Of a stretch of 64,000 nucleotides of DNA, positions 1 to 12,500 are shown piece after piece (within the stretch, counting starts at the first letter, position 1; every line of letters starts with the position of its first letter). Made by a program: the position numbers and the translations under genes. Source of the stretch: Tetranychus cinnabarinus (taxonomy: Eukaryota > Arthropoda > Arachnida > Trombidiformes > Tetranychidae); assembly GCA_022266195.1 (NCBI GenBank), contig WHVY01000001.1, forward strand, positions 5,022,001 through 5,086,000, written 5' to 3'. Below the pieces are notes generated by a model, which worked only from the letters and a program-made list of their open reading frames with translations, did not search any database and had not been told where the DNA came from.

Positions 1-3000
1 CAAAAGTAGCATCCATAAATCTCTTTCAATGAACTTTTTTTTATACAAATCAAATAATGAAACAATTTTTCCGCTCAGATAAAGCATTGAACTGAAGACA
101 AAAAAAGAGTAAAATGTTTCAATACTTACAACTCATCACTTTATATTTAAAATTTTTAGTAAATTTCTCATTAATTGTTAACCAAGATGATAGATTATTT
201 AATATTCAACATTTTCATTTGAAAAGATCATGTCAATTCGATAACATTTCATGTTCAATTTCAGGCTCATCAAATATCTATCAATATTCAACATTTTAAC
301 ACTATTGTTGAAGAATCATTAAATGTTGATAAATTTAGCAATTATCAACTGTTTGAAATGGATATGCAAAAACATTTCATTATCAAGATTACCATGAAAT
401 TGATGGAAATTAGAGAAAAATTTTTTTAAAGAAAAGCCAAAAGTCTAAATGATTCATCAATGGTTATAATCTATTCAGGTTTACATGATAAACTGAAATA
501 ATTTTTCTACTCAATTAGCATTGCATAAGCCAACAGATTTTCCATGTAAATTCATTCTCAATTCATTTGAATATCAAGGTTTGTTAAATTGATTCTTTAG
601 ATAACTGTTGATGGGTTGATGCATCCATTGAAATGAAAAAAAGGAGTGATGAATAGCCATTTAACCGCATCAATTTTCCTTCTGTTGATATGAAAATATC
701 ATTTTTGAGATTCTTTATCATTGCAAAAGGTTGACTGCTACCTTTTTTGATAATAATAAAGGTTTTAGCAAAATTGTTGGCCAAAAAAGCCTTGCAATAA
801 AAAGGCATTTATATTTAGATTACAATGTTCAAAGGAGATGGATTTTGGTGTTCATCATGCAAGGCAAAACAAGTTTTCTATCTATTATGCTCATCTATCC
901 ATTTTTGCCCATTTGACAGGGTCAGTTTTGGTTTCATTTATGGTCTACTTGGTCCTACTCTAGACCAGAGACAAATTTTCTGTTCTCACCAAACTTGTAC
1001 AAATCTGGTTACAATGGTTACTTAACTACTGACAACCTTGTTTATACCTTTTATCTCCTTACCTTGTTGGCTTATTTGTCGTGAGAATCGTTCATCTCTT
1101 TTAGCCTCACATAGAAAGTATTTCATAGTTTTCAAGTTTAACAACAAAAAAGGTCTAAACCTTTCAGACTTATTTGGTAACCTTTCCAATCAATTATTAT
1201 CAGCACGATATCTCTTTTCAAATATATTACATTCATCCATCATTTTGATTTTTTGTTGTTAAACTGTTGCTTTTTACCTTTGACCAGTTTCCCTGAAGCA
1301 CCATTATTGACCTTTAAATATTTTCTCATCCCTTTGACCTTATTATGATTCCTATTTTTATCCAATATTCATTTCATTTGCGCTTCTTTTCCTCAAAAAC
1401 ATTGCTCTTCTCAAAGTAAACTCTTATTTTTTGCTATTAGGTTTAATTTAAATTGCAATTTCCTTTAAACAAAAATATGAAAAATCCATAAACTCAGCTG
1501 AATAAATAGAAAATTTTCTATTCATTTCTATGTAAATTATTGATGAGGAAGTCTGAATAATTTCATTCCGACCTTCCGGTTGTTGATTATAAAAAACAGC
1601 TTCTAACAAACTTCCTTTCTATTTTAATGAACCGCTGAAGAAATATTCAAATTTTTTTGGTTCCATTGGATATTATGTTTTAATATTGGTTTTCAAGTTG
1701 ATTTAAGAAACAATTTATCCAACTATTGATTCCACCATTTATTGTTTAGTGATTTTCGGACAGAAACATTGTGTCTTCATAATTGCGATCTTACAGTTGA
1801 AGTTGATTTGATTCTCAAATATTTTTCCCTTTTGCGTGAATGAAAACAGACATCTGTTTTGACATAACAACTGACGCTGCCACGATTAGAGTCAATTAAG
1901 CATAAATTATTTGCTTGAAATTTGATTGTTCACTGTCAAATTGCCCTTAATCAGCTCAATTTCATTTACTGTGACCACCAGAAAAACCTCAACATTGAAA
2001 AAGGTCAAGCAATTTGATTACTTTTGATGCTTCTCATTTTCACTTGAATCCTGTGTGTTTTGACCTTATTTAAACTACCTTTAAAGTGTATTATTGTCCA
2101 ATTATTTTGATAGAAGCTGTTGTTAATCAAAAAGGTCAATCAGTAAATGAGCGATGAGTATCAACACAATTACAAATGGTCCTTTTTTGTATTTCATTTC
2201 AATTTCATTTACTCAAACCTTTTGCTTACCTTTTTTGCAGCAATCTGCATCAATAGAGATTTGGTTTTCTGTCATTTCTATTGAAATCGATTGTTGAATT
2301 TTTTCATCATTCATTTGAAAACTAGTTGATTATCAGTCAAACAAAATAAACGATGATATAAATCACGGTTGCGTGAATTGAACAAGTAATGCAACAAAAA
2401 AACGAGCAACACCAATGTCAATCGTTATTTTCAAATGCAGGTTATCAGTGTCTACATTGACACTCAACTAGTCTACTTTAATTGTTAACCATTAACTTGA
2501 GTGAAAAGAAGAACGAAATAAAACAATAAATCAGCAGATTGAATTGAATTTCTTGGTAAAACTGATTCAAGTTTACCACTAAATCAACCTTCATCCAGAG
2601 TAGCAAAAAAAGGTTAATTAACTGATTCTTTGAACACCATTCGTACCTTTTTTGATTGCTTTTGATCGCATTTCTTGCCAACCTAAAGTCACGCTTTTGT
2701 TAACAACTGAAAAAACATGAAATTTGTCACTTTCAATTTTCCAATATTTCATTCATCAACTGATTGTTGGAAAAGCCATTTGAATTTAAATCATTTTCAA
2801 ACCATTGAAAATTGATTATCAAATGAACTAAAAAATTTCTCGCCTCTTTACCGATCCAGAGATTTGACAATCAAAGTATTTAATTTTGTTTCAATTGATT
2901 GCTTCTCCATTCCTTAATTAAATTTTGCTCCTCAATGCAATTCTTAACAAGAAACTGATTTATTTTACCAGCCTTTCTAATTTGATTGCTGAACCTTTTT

Positions 3001-3536
3001 AGTTAATTGTTTCCTCAACCACATTGACAACACTTTGAAAACTCTTCTTTAGTAACCTTTGATTTTAACTTTCAAACTATGAATGGATTCTGTTGAGGCT
3101 ATTTATACCAATTGTTGAATTGGCGTTGAAAAGGTTGTATTATGTTGGAAGTTTTAGTTAGTAATTGAAAATTCTGGTTAGTTTCTGGTGTTTATCAGAT
3201 TGAACACAATCATGTATTCATGTTAAAAAGACGAGAAAAGATTATTTGATGAACACCTTTCACAAGTGAAAACAGTTGATTCAGTAATCACATTTTGATC
3301 ATCATTAAAAGATCTCAAGATTTGAAACTCTTGATAAATTAACAGTAATACTTGTGATGCGTATTTTTATCTTGAAACTGTGAGCCTTAATACTGAAAGT
3401 AAGTTCATTAACTTGATAACTTTACGATTAAATGTTAAACAACTTGACCAACTTTTGCATTAAAAGGCAGAAAATTGAAAACTTTTCTTAGAATGACATC
3501 AATCAATGGAAGCGCCAACTTGAGGCAATTTCATGA
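1..3536. other. AT-rich stretch, no gene supported
   Basis: About 3.5 kb of AT-rich DNA with only short open frames lacking codon-usage structure, recognisable domains or convincing splice borders. It could hold 5' exons of the clarin-like gene whose last exon is at 7492-7763, but I looked for the expected conserved tetraspan segments and did not find them. An AATAAA on the minus strand near 3537-3542 could serve the gustatory receptor gene to its right. Confidence 0.5.
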
Positions 3537-3912
3537 TTTATTGATTGCATTACAATTATTGAGGTGTTGATGTTGATCAACCACCACTTTGTCCAATAAT
3601 GTTTCAATAAGGTTTTGTGATTTAATAATTTTCACAGTTCGCTGTGGTTTTCAACATTTTAATTGTTACTTCTCTCACAATATTCAATAATCTTTACCCT
3701 GTAATTAGATTTTCAAGTGTTTCCTCAATCATTGAAACAACTGACATAATTTAACTCCTTTTTGTAGCTTTTAAAGTGATTTGCCAAAAACTTTTGTAAT
3801 AATTATCATAATTATCAGTTTTTACTCTGTTGATTCCAATTGTAAAAAATTCCTGTTGAAAGGGTTTGTTAATCAGCAAGCTTGACATCTGTTCATCTCA
3901 ACTTGCTTTTCA

Positions 3913-5506
3913 TCATTGAGTATTTAACTTGTTAAAGTTGGTTATAAACATGAGCATCAAACCAGCATTTTCAAGTAGATACTGAAATTAAAATTTAAAT
4001 TGCATTAGCTACTCTTCAATTCAATTAGCAATACAATCAAATAAACAGTTTAACAGTTGAAATTGTTCTTACCAGAAGAAAACTTTCGGAATCTAATTTA
4101 TAAATTCCGCCAGTACTGAACCCGATTCTAGTCAAATTGAGTCGTTCACAAGTCATCAATAGCTGTAATTATAAGAAAGTAAAGTTATAAGTTCAATGGA
4201 TGCTTATGGTATCAACCATTACCTTGAGTTTGTATTTAAATTGACATCGAATTCGCCTTGCAATTCGATAGTTGAGTGCTCTACACGATAAGATCTTCGT
4301 GGAAAGAAAATAAATTAATGTAAATCATTTGCAATATACGATTAGTAATATTGTTGATGCCAATTCTCAACCTACCATGTTAGCAGAAAGAGCTCCTACT
4401 GTATTGAGTGTAACAATGGAGCTCATATTCATGCATCCAACTGCTAGAATCACATAATCAGTAAGGTTACTTCCCGTTCCTATGAAAATGCTGACAAACA
4501 GGGCAAAGTTGCCTGTACAAGAGACGACAAATATTCCATATCCAGTAACCATTCCCATTTCAACTACGTGTTGATGGACTAAATTGTAGATGCGATTTTG
4601 TTGAGTCAAATATTTACTTATTTGCGCTTCTGAACAGCCCTGATCAAGTATTGATTCACCATAGGAATAAAGCGATTTCAGTGAGTGAATGACAAAAACA
4701 ACGATCAGTGTGTTATGAATAAATGACCAAACTGTTGCATATGCACCATAAATAAAAACGATTGCTGTGATTAACGTCCATAAACCAGTAATAATTGCAT
4801 TAAATAAACTTTCTTGGTTAACTGGATTGGTCAAGTAGATCAATAATAACCAAGCTGGAATGGCAATGCTAACTGCGGGTGAATCAATTTTGTAGAATTG
4901 GCCAAATAAATAGATGAATTTTCGTATCTGAGTACAATCATGTTGACTCAACATGAGCTCGTCATATTCAAATTGTGTTTCTCGTAGCTTGTGGTAAACC
5001 CTCAATATTTTGTATCTATTTAACCTTTCCTTTTCAAAGCCAACGTGCTTTACACCAGATGAAAGCAAAAATATCATGGTTAAAAGCATGTTTTGAATAT
5101 CATGACCAGGCAAACCAAAAAATATGTCACCCAATAGTACTCCAATGAACTTGTTGGAAATGAAAGTAGTGAGAAATGCTTTCAAAGTGATTATCAATCC
5201 AACCAAAGCTAATATCCAATTGACAAACATTTTCCTTCTAGTTACTGAACTTTTCTGTTGATAACCACGAAGTGTACATAACCAACGATTACCCGAGTCC
5301 TCCAACTCGTCGAGTAGTTCAACCGCTAGTTTTACTTTTGATTTACGCGTTAACCACAATTCAATTGACTTGAAACCAAATGACTTACAAAGGCTATTTG
5401 AATCCCTGTCTAGATTGCCTGACTCCATATCCAAATAGGACATCAAAAACAAACGCATTGAACAACAATTGCATGAAAATTTAAATAACATTTCTCTTAA
5501 ATTCAT
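3913..5506 (-). CDS. Gustatory receptor (7tm_7 family), complete, four coding exons
   Basis: Predicted 453-aa chemoreceptor of the arthropod gustatory receptor family, seven-transmembrane plasma-membrane channels with inverted topology expressed in taste neurons. Exons read 5'->3': 5506-4376 (377 codons), 4294-4223 (24), 4162-4073 (30) and 3981-3913 (22 plus TGA). All three introns are phase 0 and begin GTAGGT, GTAATG and GTAAGA, matching the run of phase-0 introns near the C-terminus typical of the family. Exon 1 encodes a basic N-terminus and about six hydrophobic segments. Exon 3 carries the conserved family stretch LLMTCERLNLTRIGFSTGG followed by an SESFLL motif, and exon 4 holds the last membrane segment. 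The usual TYhhhhhQF motif is degenerate here: the segment ends MFITNF. Start is the only upstream ATG in the long frame. Ligand cannot be inferred. No frameshift or stop was seen, so it looks functional. Confidence 0.88.
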
Positions 5507-7491
5507 AATTTATTGGCAAATGTCAAAAAATATAAAGATATTGAATGGATTTCCAGTCAGATAGACCTGAATGATTGATTCACTCGCAAGAGCAATAAAT
5601 TGATTTAGTTGAACATTGAAATGGTGAAAAACATAAATCTTTCCTTATGATGTAAATACTAGCACAATGTAGCTGCTTCTTTACAAAAATCAATTGACAT
5701 AATTTTAAAATCGATGTCTTATTGCAATGTTGAACAAATAATCCTTGATCAAGTCTGGCTGATAAAGTTTACTGAACACATTCGTCGATTTAATATCCAA
5801 TGTAAATGTTTAATTGTACTTGTAATTGTTCATTTTAAATCAATATGAATGTAATTTGTAATTGTAAAAGCTTTGCTGCAATTTAACAGAAACTTGAAGA
5901 CAATTAAAGACTTACAATGAAACTGTTTTTACCATTATTAATAATTCATAATTCAATTTAGCCTTTAAATTTGCCAAATTGATCTGATAATTTGTTGAAA
6001 AAAAAGTACAAAAATATTACCAATTCTGATTATTTTCACATTTTCTCATTACTCTTCAATCATTGTTGAATTTATTAAGGATTGTCTTGATTATCATGAT
6101 TAACACTATTATCGTTATTATTGTACTTTTATAAATACACTAATAATAAATCCTAACCAAACCTATCATTGAATCTATCACAACCTTACCTTATTTTGTT
6201 GATTGTTTGCCAAACCTTGCCTTTATCCATCCATCTCTATGTTATTTAATTGTCCAATCAATCTGAATGAACCATATCAATTATACTCAACAATCTTGAA
6301 GAGGTTCAATTGTTGATTAAGCTCATACAAATTTTCAGTTCATCTAATTCAGCAATTTTCCCGAATCAACCGTTATTTCAGTTTAAACATTTTCTTAATC
6401 TTTTTTCCTAAATTTCTGTTTTAATTGTTGTCAAGTTATCAACCTTATGAATATGGACTTGTAAATTTGAATATTTTTATGTTGGTTCATAAGTCAACTT
6501 GTGTTGGAAGGTTGTTAACCTGAAATGTTATTTGCTTGTAACTTAATTAATCAAGAGTCCCTTTTTCAGGATAACCCATTAATTATTTATACAATAGCAC
6601 TAGATTAACAAGTTAACTTCTCATTAATCACCTATTAACGTATCTTAATTTAATTATTTATTCTGAAAATTTTGTCCGCTCTTTCCATTGTTTCAAATCG
6701 TTATTTTTGACTCTTCGTTAACAATGAATCTAATTAAAAGCAAATATGCATATTCTCATAGATGATTCCATTAATTATGCAAATAATTCTCATATTGAAT
6801 TGTTGATTTTCACCTTATTAATAGTTTATTGTTTTGTTGTTGTCAATTTAATCAGATCAAGTAATGTTCAAGTCAACTGGTTTTCATTGATTTTACATTT
6901 ACAAATGTAAATGTCCTTTACTGTCAGTCTTTTGAAGTTTGATTGTTTCATCTTTAAGTTGTCGTCTTTAATATTTGATGAGCTTGTGCTAATGCTGATA
7001 TGAATTAGTAATTTGTCAATTGAGTTGAAAGCTCCAGAAAATGGTTAATTAACAGTGAATACTGATAAGGTTTGGATAATCAAATTGTGTTAAAATGGTT
7101 TAAAAAAAGATGATCAAACTTGACGCTGATTGAGAAGCAATCGCGCTTGAAGTGTTTGATACCTCTGCATAGTTGATTTATTATGATCACCATTCAATTT
7201 TATCAATCAAGCAAGGCTCAGTTAACCGTTGAATAGATGAAAAGTGCAAAAGACTAAGAGTTTAATATAATCAGTTAAGTTGATTGGTCAAGTGATCATC
7301 GCCTGATGGTTTTGACTGAATTAAAAATCTCATTTGATGAGATGCCAGGGATTAGGAAACGGGAAACAATTGCTTTAATCCTATTTTGATTATGGTTAAG
7401 TGACAATAGTTGATGTTGATCTGATGCTAAATCTATTGGAAATTTTCTTTTAATATCAAAAATCTAATCTTATTCTCTTTTTTCCCTTTAG
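5507..7491. other. Intergenic or clarin-intron sequence
   Basis: About 2 kb of AT-rich sequence upstream of the gustatory receptor start and immediately upstream of the clarin-like terminal exon. No exon-like open frame with splice borders was found. It probably contains the receptor promoter and the end of the clarin intron, whose polypyrimidine tract and AG acceptor occupy roughly 7470-7491. Confidence 0.5.
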
Positions 7492-7763
7492 TTCTTTTTT
7501 CCGGTTCTGCATGTTTAAGCTGGTTCCTTCAATTCAAAAACAAATTGAGTCGAAATGTTCTTACCCAGGAAGAGATAAATGATGGTTGGAGCTCTGAGAA
7601 TCGATCAAAATTGGGTTACAGTTATTATCTGGTTCTCTGTGCCATGGGATTATTTTTCCTCAACAAGTTTATCGTTTTTATCGCAGTAAAAAGGCCGCTT
7701 TTCCGTGGTAAAACCAGGCTATCGAATGACAAGAATCCTGAAGGAGTCATTATGCTTTATTGA
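7492..7763 (+). CDS. Clarin-like tetraspan protein, terminal exon only
   Basis: A T-rich acceptor ending in AG at 7490-7491 opens a frame of 90 residues ending at TGA 7761-7763; the first two bases complete a split codon (phase 1 intron). The product begins with a small-residue-rich membrane segment (GSACLSWFL), a polar loop (NVLTQEEINDGWSSEN), a second membrane segment following LGYSYY, then a basic tail ending MLY. This order, the GS-x-C pair, the FLN in the last membrane helix and the tail ending in LY resemble the C-terminus of clarins, four-transmembrane proteins related to the claudin/PMP22 group and needed in mechanosensory hair cells in vertebrates. Family identification is by eye. 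Upstream exons were not found in the window, so this entry is partial. An ATTAAA at 7824-7829 is a possible polyadenylation signal. Confidence 0.68.
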
Positions 7764-9550
7764 AATTATCCGTCAAAATGAATATTTGGATGGAAACAGA
7801 ATCTGAATGGAGCAAAATACAAAATTAAATAACCACTAAATCCAAATGGACTGATTTCAATGGATTAACGTGTTAATAAGATTACATTAATACATTTATT
7901 CAAGCTTTAAATACCAATTGAATTGGTACCAATAGTTGAAGGAAATGAATCTCATTTGAATAATTGATTGAAATTAATCGTTATTCTCTTAATTCTACAA
8001 TTTTTGGACAATTCCATTTACACGATTGGACTATTTTTTACTCAAGAAGGATCATCATTTATCATTTCATCGATTAATTGTTATTTCCAAATTGATATTT
8101 GAATCAATAGGGAAATGCAAGAATCAGTCTCTTTCATACACAATTGACTTCATTTTCATCGTTTCGCACCAATTTAGTTGCCAAATTTTTTCGTAAATCA
8201 TGTTGTTTATCATGACTTTTCAGCTGTAATCAAAATGTAATTAATTTTTCTTTACGATCATCTTCATGAAAATAAAAGGGCTTAAACTCACTGCTAAGCC
8301 ATAATTATCTTCAAGAAAATCAATTTAGTCAATTACAATGTTTACCTGATCAATAATTAACTTTAAGATTCTGTATTGAATGAATCAAATCCATAAAAAT
8401 GAGTAAATTTTACAAAGTCATTCTCGATTCATTTTGATACTTTATTTAAATAAAGACGAATTAAACTTGAATCTCTTTGAAATTTGTAAACCATTTTTGT
8501 TTCAATTTGAAATGAAAACAAAAAATTGAACTAAAGAGACAATTAAGCAAATCAATTTGCCAATCAACTACAGTTTCTTTTGTTGAATAAATATAATTAT
8601 AATAATAATAGTAAAAAGATTGAGGTTTTGTTTGGAAAAAAAATTGCAAAGGTTTTGTAAATAATCAGAATTGTAGGTTGACTACAAAATTTTCAAAAAG
8701 GGATTTTGTTTGGGTATTAATTTTTGATTTTCTGGAAAACATCATCGATTGGAAGCTTTTTTCATCTCATTGAAGTTAAGAAAATTATGGTTTCTCTGGT
8801 TTCTCTCATTGTTTGCATAAATGCTACTTTATCATGATCACATTGCACTGAAATTCCAATGAAAAATGAATCCAATCGTTAACATGGAAGATGGCTTTTG
8901 GCTTTTAGTCCTTGTCCACTTTAATTCCTGTTCATTTGATTCGTTGCAACAGCCAACAAGTAAATAAGTTAAAGAAAGATTCCTTTCTGTGCGTAAATCC
9001 TTTCTCGAGAATATCTTTCAATGGTAATCAATAATATAATTAATGGTAATGAATAAGTATCAATGGAAAGTGTATTTTTAAAGGTTGATAGGAAAGTTTT
9101 GGTTTGGCTCTGAAAAAGTTCATTTTTGATATGAAAAAGGAAATCTATTTCATCTAAGATTAGGAAGAAACTGAGCTGGAAGATGAAAGGAATCGGAAAT
9201 TTTCTTCTTTGTTCCAACGAGTAAAAAGAAATTAAGATTTTGTAATTAGTGAGCAACAATGATGATGAAGTTGATGGAATGAGGAAAAAAACAATCGAAT
9301 AGATGGTTAGAATTGATGTATTTTTGATTTTGTGTATTGAGATGGAATTTCGTTGAAGAGTTTTTTTTAATGAACATTGAATTTTGATCTTCATCCTTTA
9401 CATAGTCCAAATGAATCCGAAAGGCTTAAATGACGGCCATTTCAAAAGGTGATAGTAAATGTAATAAATAGTTGCTATTAAACCAGATCATCAGAAGTAA
9501 ATGCACGTAGAGATCATAATGAAACATCTGCTTAATTTTAATGATTACTC
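7764..9550. other. Convergent 3' flanks of the clarin-like and SASH-like genes
   Basis: The two genes on either side point toward each other, so this is 3' UTR and intergenic DNA. A minus-strand AATAAA lies at about 8443-8448 and could end the SASH-like transcript, giving a 3' UTR near 1.1 kb. The 141-codon minus-strand open frame at 8969-9394 lies within that putative UTR; it is rich in Ile, Leu, Phe and Ser, has no domain I recognise and is probably chance. Confidence 0.45.
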
Positions 9551-12500
9551 TCAGGCTTTACCAATCTTGTGCTGATTAACACTGAGTGCACTTATTGCAG
9601 TGGTTAATGATCGAAGATGGCGTTTATTGATTATCCCACAATTTATAAGATCATCTTCTCTCAATGACATCATATCCCAGAGACTTTTGAAACCATTATC
9701 TAAAAGTTTAGTCTCATACATTGGTAACCCTAAAGATAAAAGCCAATTATGTATATTCTCATAATTTGCCAAATCAGTTCCAGGTACGTTACATGAATCT
9801 GCTAAAAAATCATTAGGAATCTGTAAGAAAGGGCAAAAAAAGAAGATATTAGTTTCAAATTATTGAATAAAATGATTGACGCCGTTGTAATTGATTATGA
9901 ATAGGCATCAATTTTAGAAGAAAAAATTAGAAAAACTATTTTCTTTTTCTATTGATGGATAATAATAAAATTAATAGACAAAAGTACGTACTCCTTGTCT
10001 TCCTGCTTTGTTTAAAAGTGAACATAGTCTAATGTAATCCAATGTTTCCGCGATATCATAAATATCCGTTTCAAGTTCTTCCGCATAACGTTGAACCAGA
10101 GCAGGGGGTATACCGCAGAAACCAGACTAAATAAAGATAAAAAAGAAGGTTATTAGATTAGTTATAGTCAATCAAAATTATTAATGTAATTGATTGAAAA
10201 TTGATCAACAGAAAAATGATGAAGAGCGTGAAAATGGTTTAAAAATGGTTTACACTTTTCTGTAACCATCAATAGCAATCGTAAACTTACAGCATCTGAA
10301 TAGGGTTCAGTGGTTAGATCAATAGTTTCTTCAGTCAACATGTTTGATAGAGTATCTAAAAGAGCTGTCGATAAAGGTCTAGAGGTAACACCTAAACGAC
10401 GATCTTCAAATGATATAGTTGAAATGGCTTTACGATCAGATGGGTTGAGCAATTTTTTTAATCTTTTCTTGGTAAAATGTCCACCATGGACATTTGTTTC
10501 TTCCAGATTGGCATTCTCATTGTACTTGAGGTCAAAAACGCTTTTTGAACTTGATAACATTTTGTTTGATGAAATATCACCATAATGAGAGGTTCGAGTT
10601 TCATAGCCATGTTCAAGTTTTTTAACCAAAGCATTTGTATCCAGCGATTTACGATGGTCAAATGAACTAAATCTACATTTTGAATAAAGATCATCGTCCA
10701 AAATATCATTACCCGATGCAGCTCGTTTAATATTATCACTCGTCTCGGAGGAACGACGATCTCTCTTCTTACGTAGTCGTAAGGCACTACTAGGGTTACC
10801 ATCATTAGAAGGGACTGCAATTGTTGTAGCATAATTTTTAACCTCTTTTAATGGTGCTGATGAAGTGTTACATTTAACGCTTTCATCAAAATTATTTGGC
10901 TCTTGACTAGATGAGGATTGCTTTTCTTTCCCATTGGAAGATGTATTTAAAACAAAGGACAACGTTTTCTGGAAACTCTCAAAGGCTGGAGTTGTTGGTG
11001 CTGATTGTGCCATGGGTCGATCAGCATCTACCGACATGGAAGCCAAATTGGTTTCCAATCTGTTGATTTCAATTGCTTTAGATTGTGTCTGGTTATCGGG
11101 TATAGAGTGAGCAAGTTTACGAACAATTGATGCAATGGAAAGGATTGTTTGCTGATGATCAGGACAAGTGATTCCAACTATTTCAAGTATAGATGGATCT
11201 GTTATGTTCATCAGTGAACCAAGCGAAGAGAATCCTTTTTCTCGCAATTTAGTCAGATAATCATATCCATCCAAACCAATTAGTTTAAATAATCCTTTTA
11301 AGCTATTATCAAGATAAATGTTAACAGATGAAAGTAAATTGCGAATAATGTCTTCATAATGATTGGATAAAAATGCAGATGATGAGCTAAAATTGTTGAT
11401 TGTGGTCGTTGAAGATGCAGATGATCCAGTGTTGAGGGAAACACCTTCAGAGCCGTCAAGAGTATTATTAACATTTGAACATTTATCTCCTTCAATAGCA
11501 CCGTTTGAAGAGGTTAACGTCGTGGAAGAGGCCGAACAGAATGAAGAATATGTGGGTCGCATTCCATTGCTCAAACTTGAGATTTCCTCGACATTGATGA
11601 ACTTAAAGTGTCCAATTTTTCCGTTGGCCATTCCAATCCAGGTTCCACTGTCATTTTTGGCAATGATATTAACCAAATCACCTTTCTAAGGGTAAGAAGA
11701 ATGGGGAAAAATATAAATTATTATGTTTAGTTAATCTCAGATGACTCAGAATGCTTAAAGGATAAAAAGAGAAAGAAAAGATGAGATTGAAAAGATTAGA
11801 ATCGTAAGCTAAATCTGGATTAAAGATGAGTTTATTGGGAATTTAATTACTAATGGAACAACTTTTTCCCTTTCAAAACTCAACTCTCCTAATTTATGCA
11901 ATTCAAACCTGCAGGGTAATCAATTTATAGCAAAAATTAGGCTATCGATTGAATAAATTAAACAATTTTCAATGAATGAAAAAGATTAATTGTTGTTAAA
12001 CTATGTTTCTATTGGAAAAAAGAAGATAAAGAAGAGAGTGAAATAGAATCTCTTTCAGGTCATATTTATCTACTCAGAGGAGAAGGTAGGAAAATGAACT
12101 TTTACTTTTTTTGTCCGCTCAACGTTGAATGTTGTTATTGTGATAGAAATGAAATCTTGAATGCCGCTAAATTAAGCCTCAACTATACCTAAATAGCTAC
12201 ACAAGTAAAAAGTAAACAAACTGGAAAACATGTTTTTATTTAAAAATGAAAATAAAAACAGGAAAAGCAAGAAGAGGGAAGAATGAGATTCGGAGAAAAG
12301 GAAACCATGATAATAATAGCAACTTACCTTGAAAACAAGAGCATCCTTATCATAAGGACAGGGAGTACAATCAGCGAGAGCAATACCTTGTCCGATGAAT
12401 GGTCCTTTGAAAACGGAATATTCATTGGAGAAATCGTTTACGGTGCAAATTGAGCTTCGATTGCTATCAGTTGAAAAGGAACTTGTTTTGACACCTGAAA

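Noticed and set aside
8969..9394. 141-codon minus-strand open frame downstream of the SASH-like gene
   Set aside because: Composition is Ile/Leu/Phe/Ser-rich as expected from AT-rich DNA, with no domain, and it falls in the probable 3' UTR of the SASH-like transcript.
10310..11689. Open frames on the plus strand and in another minus frame across the SASH-like large exon
   Set aside because: They are shadows of the 465-codon exon; only the frame that continues the SH3 domain and ends TEPYSDA keeps homology and splice phase.
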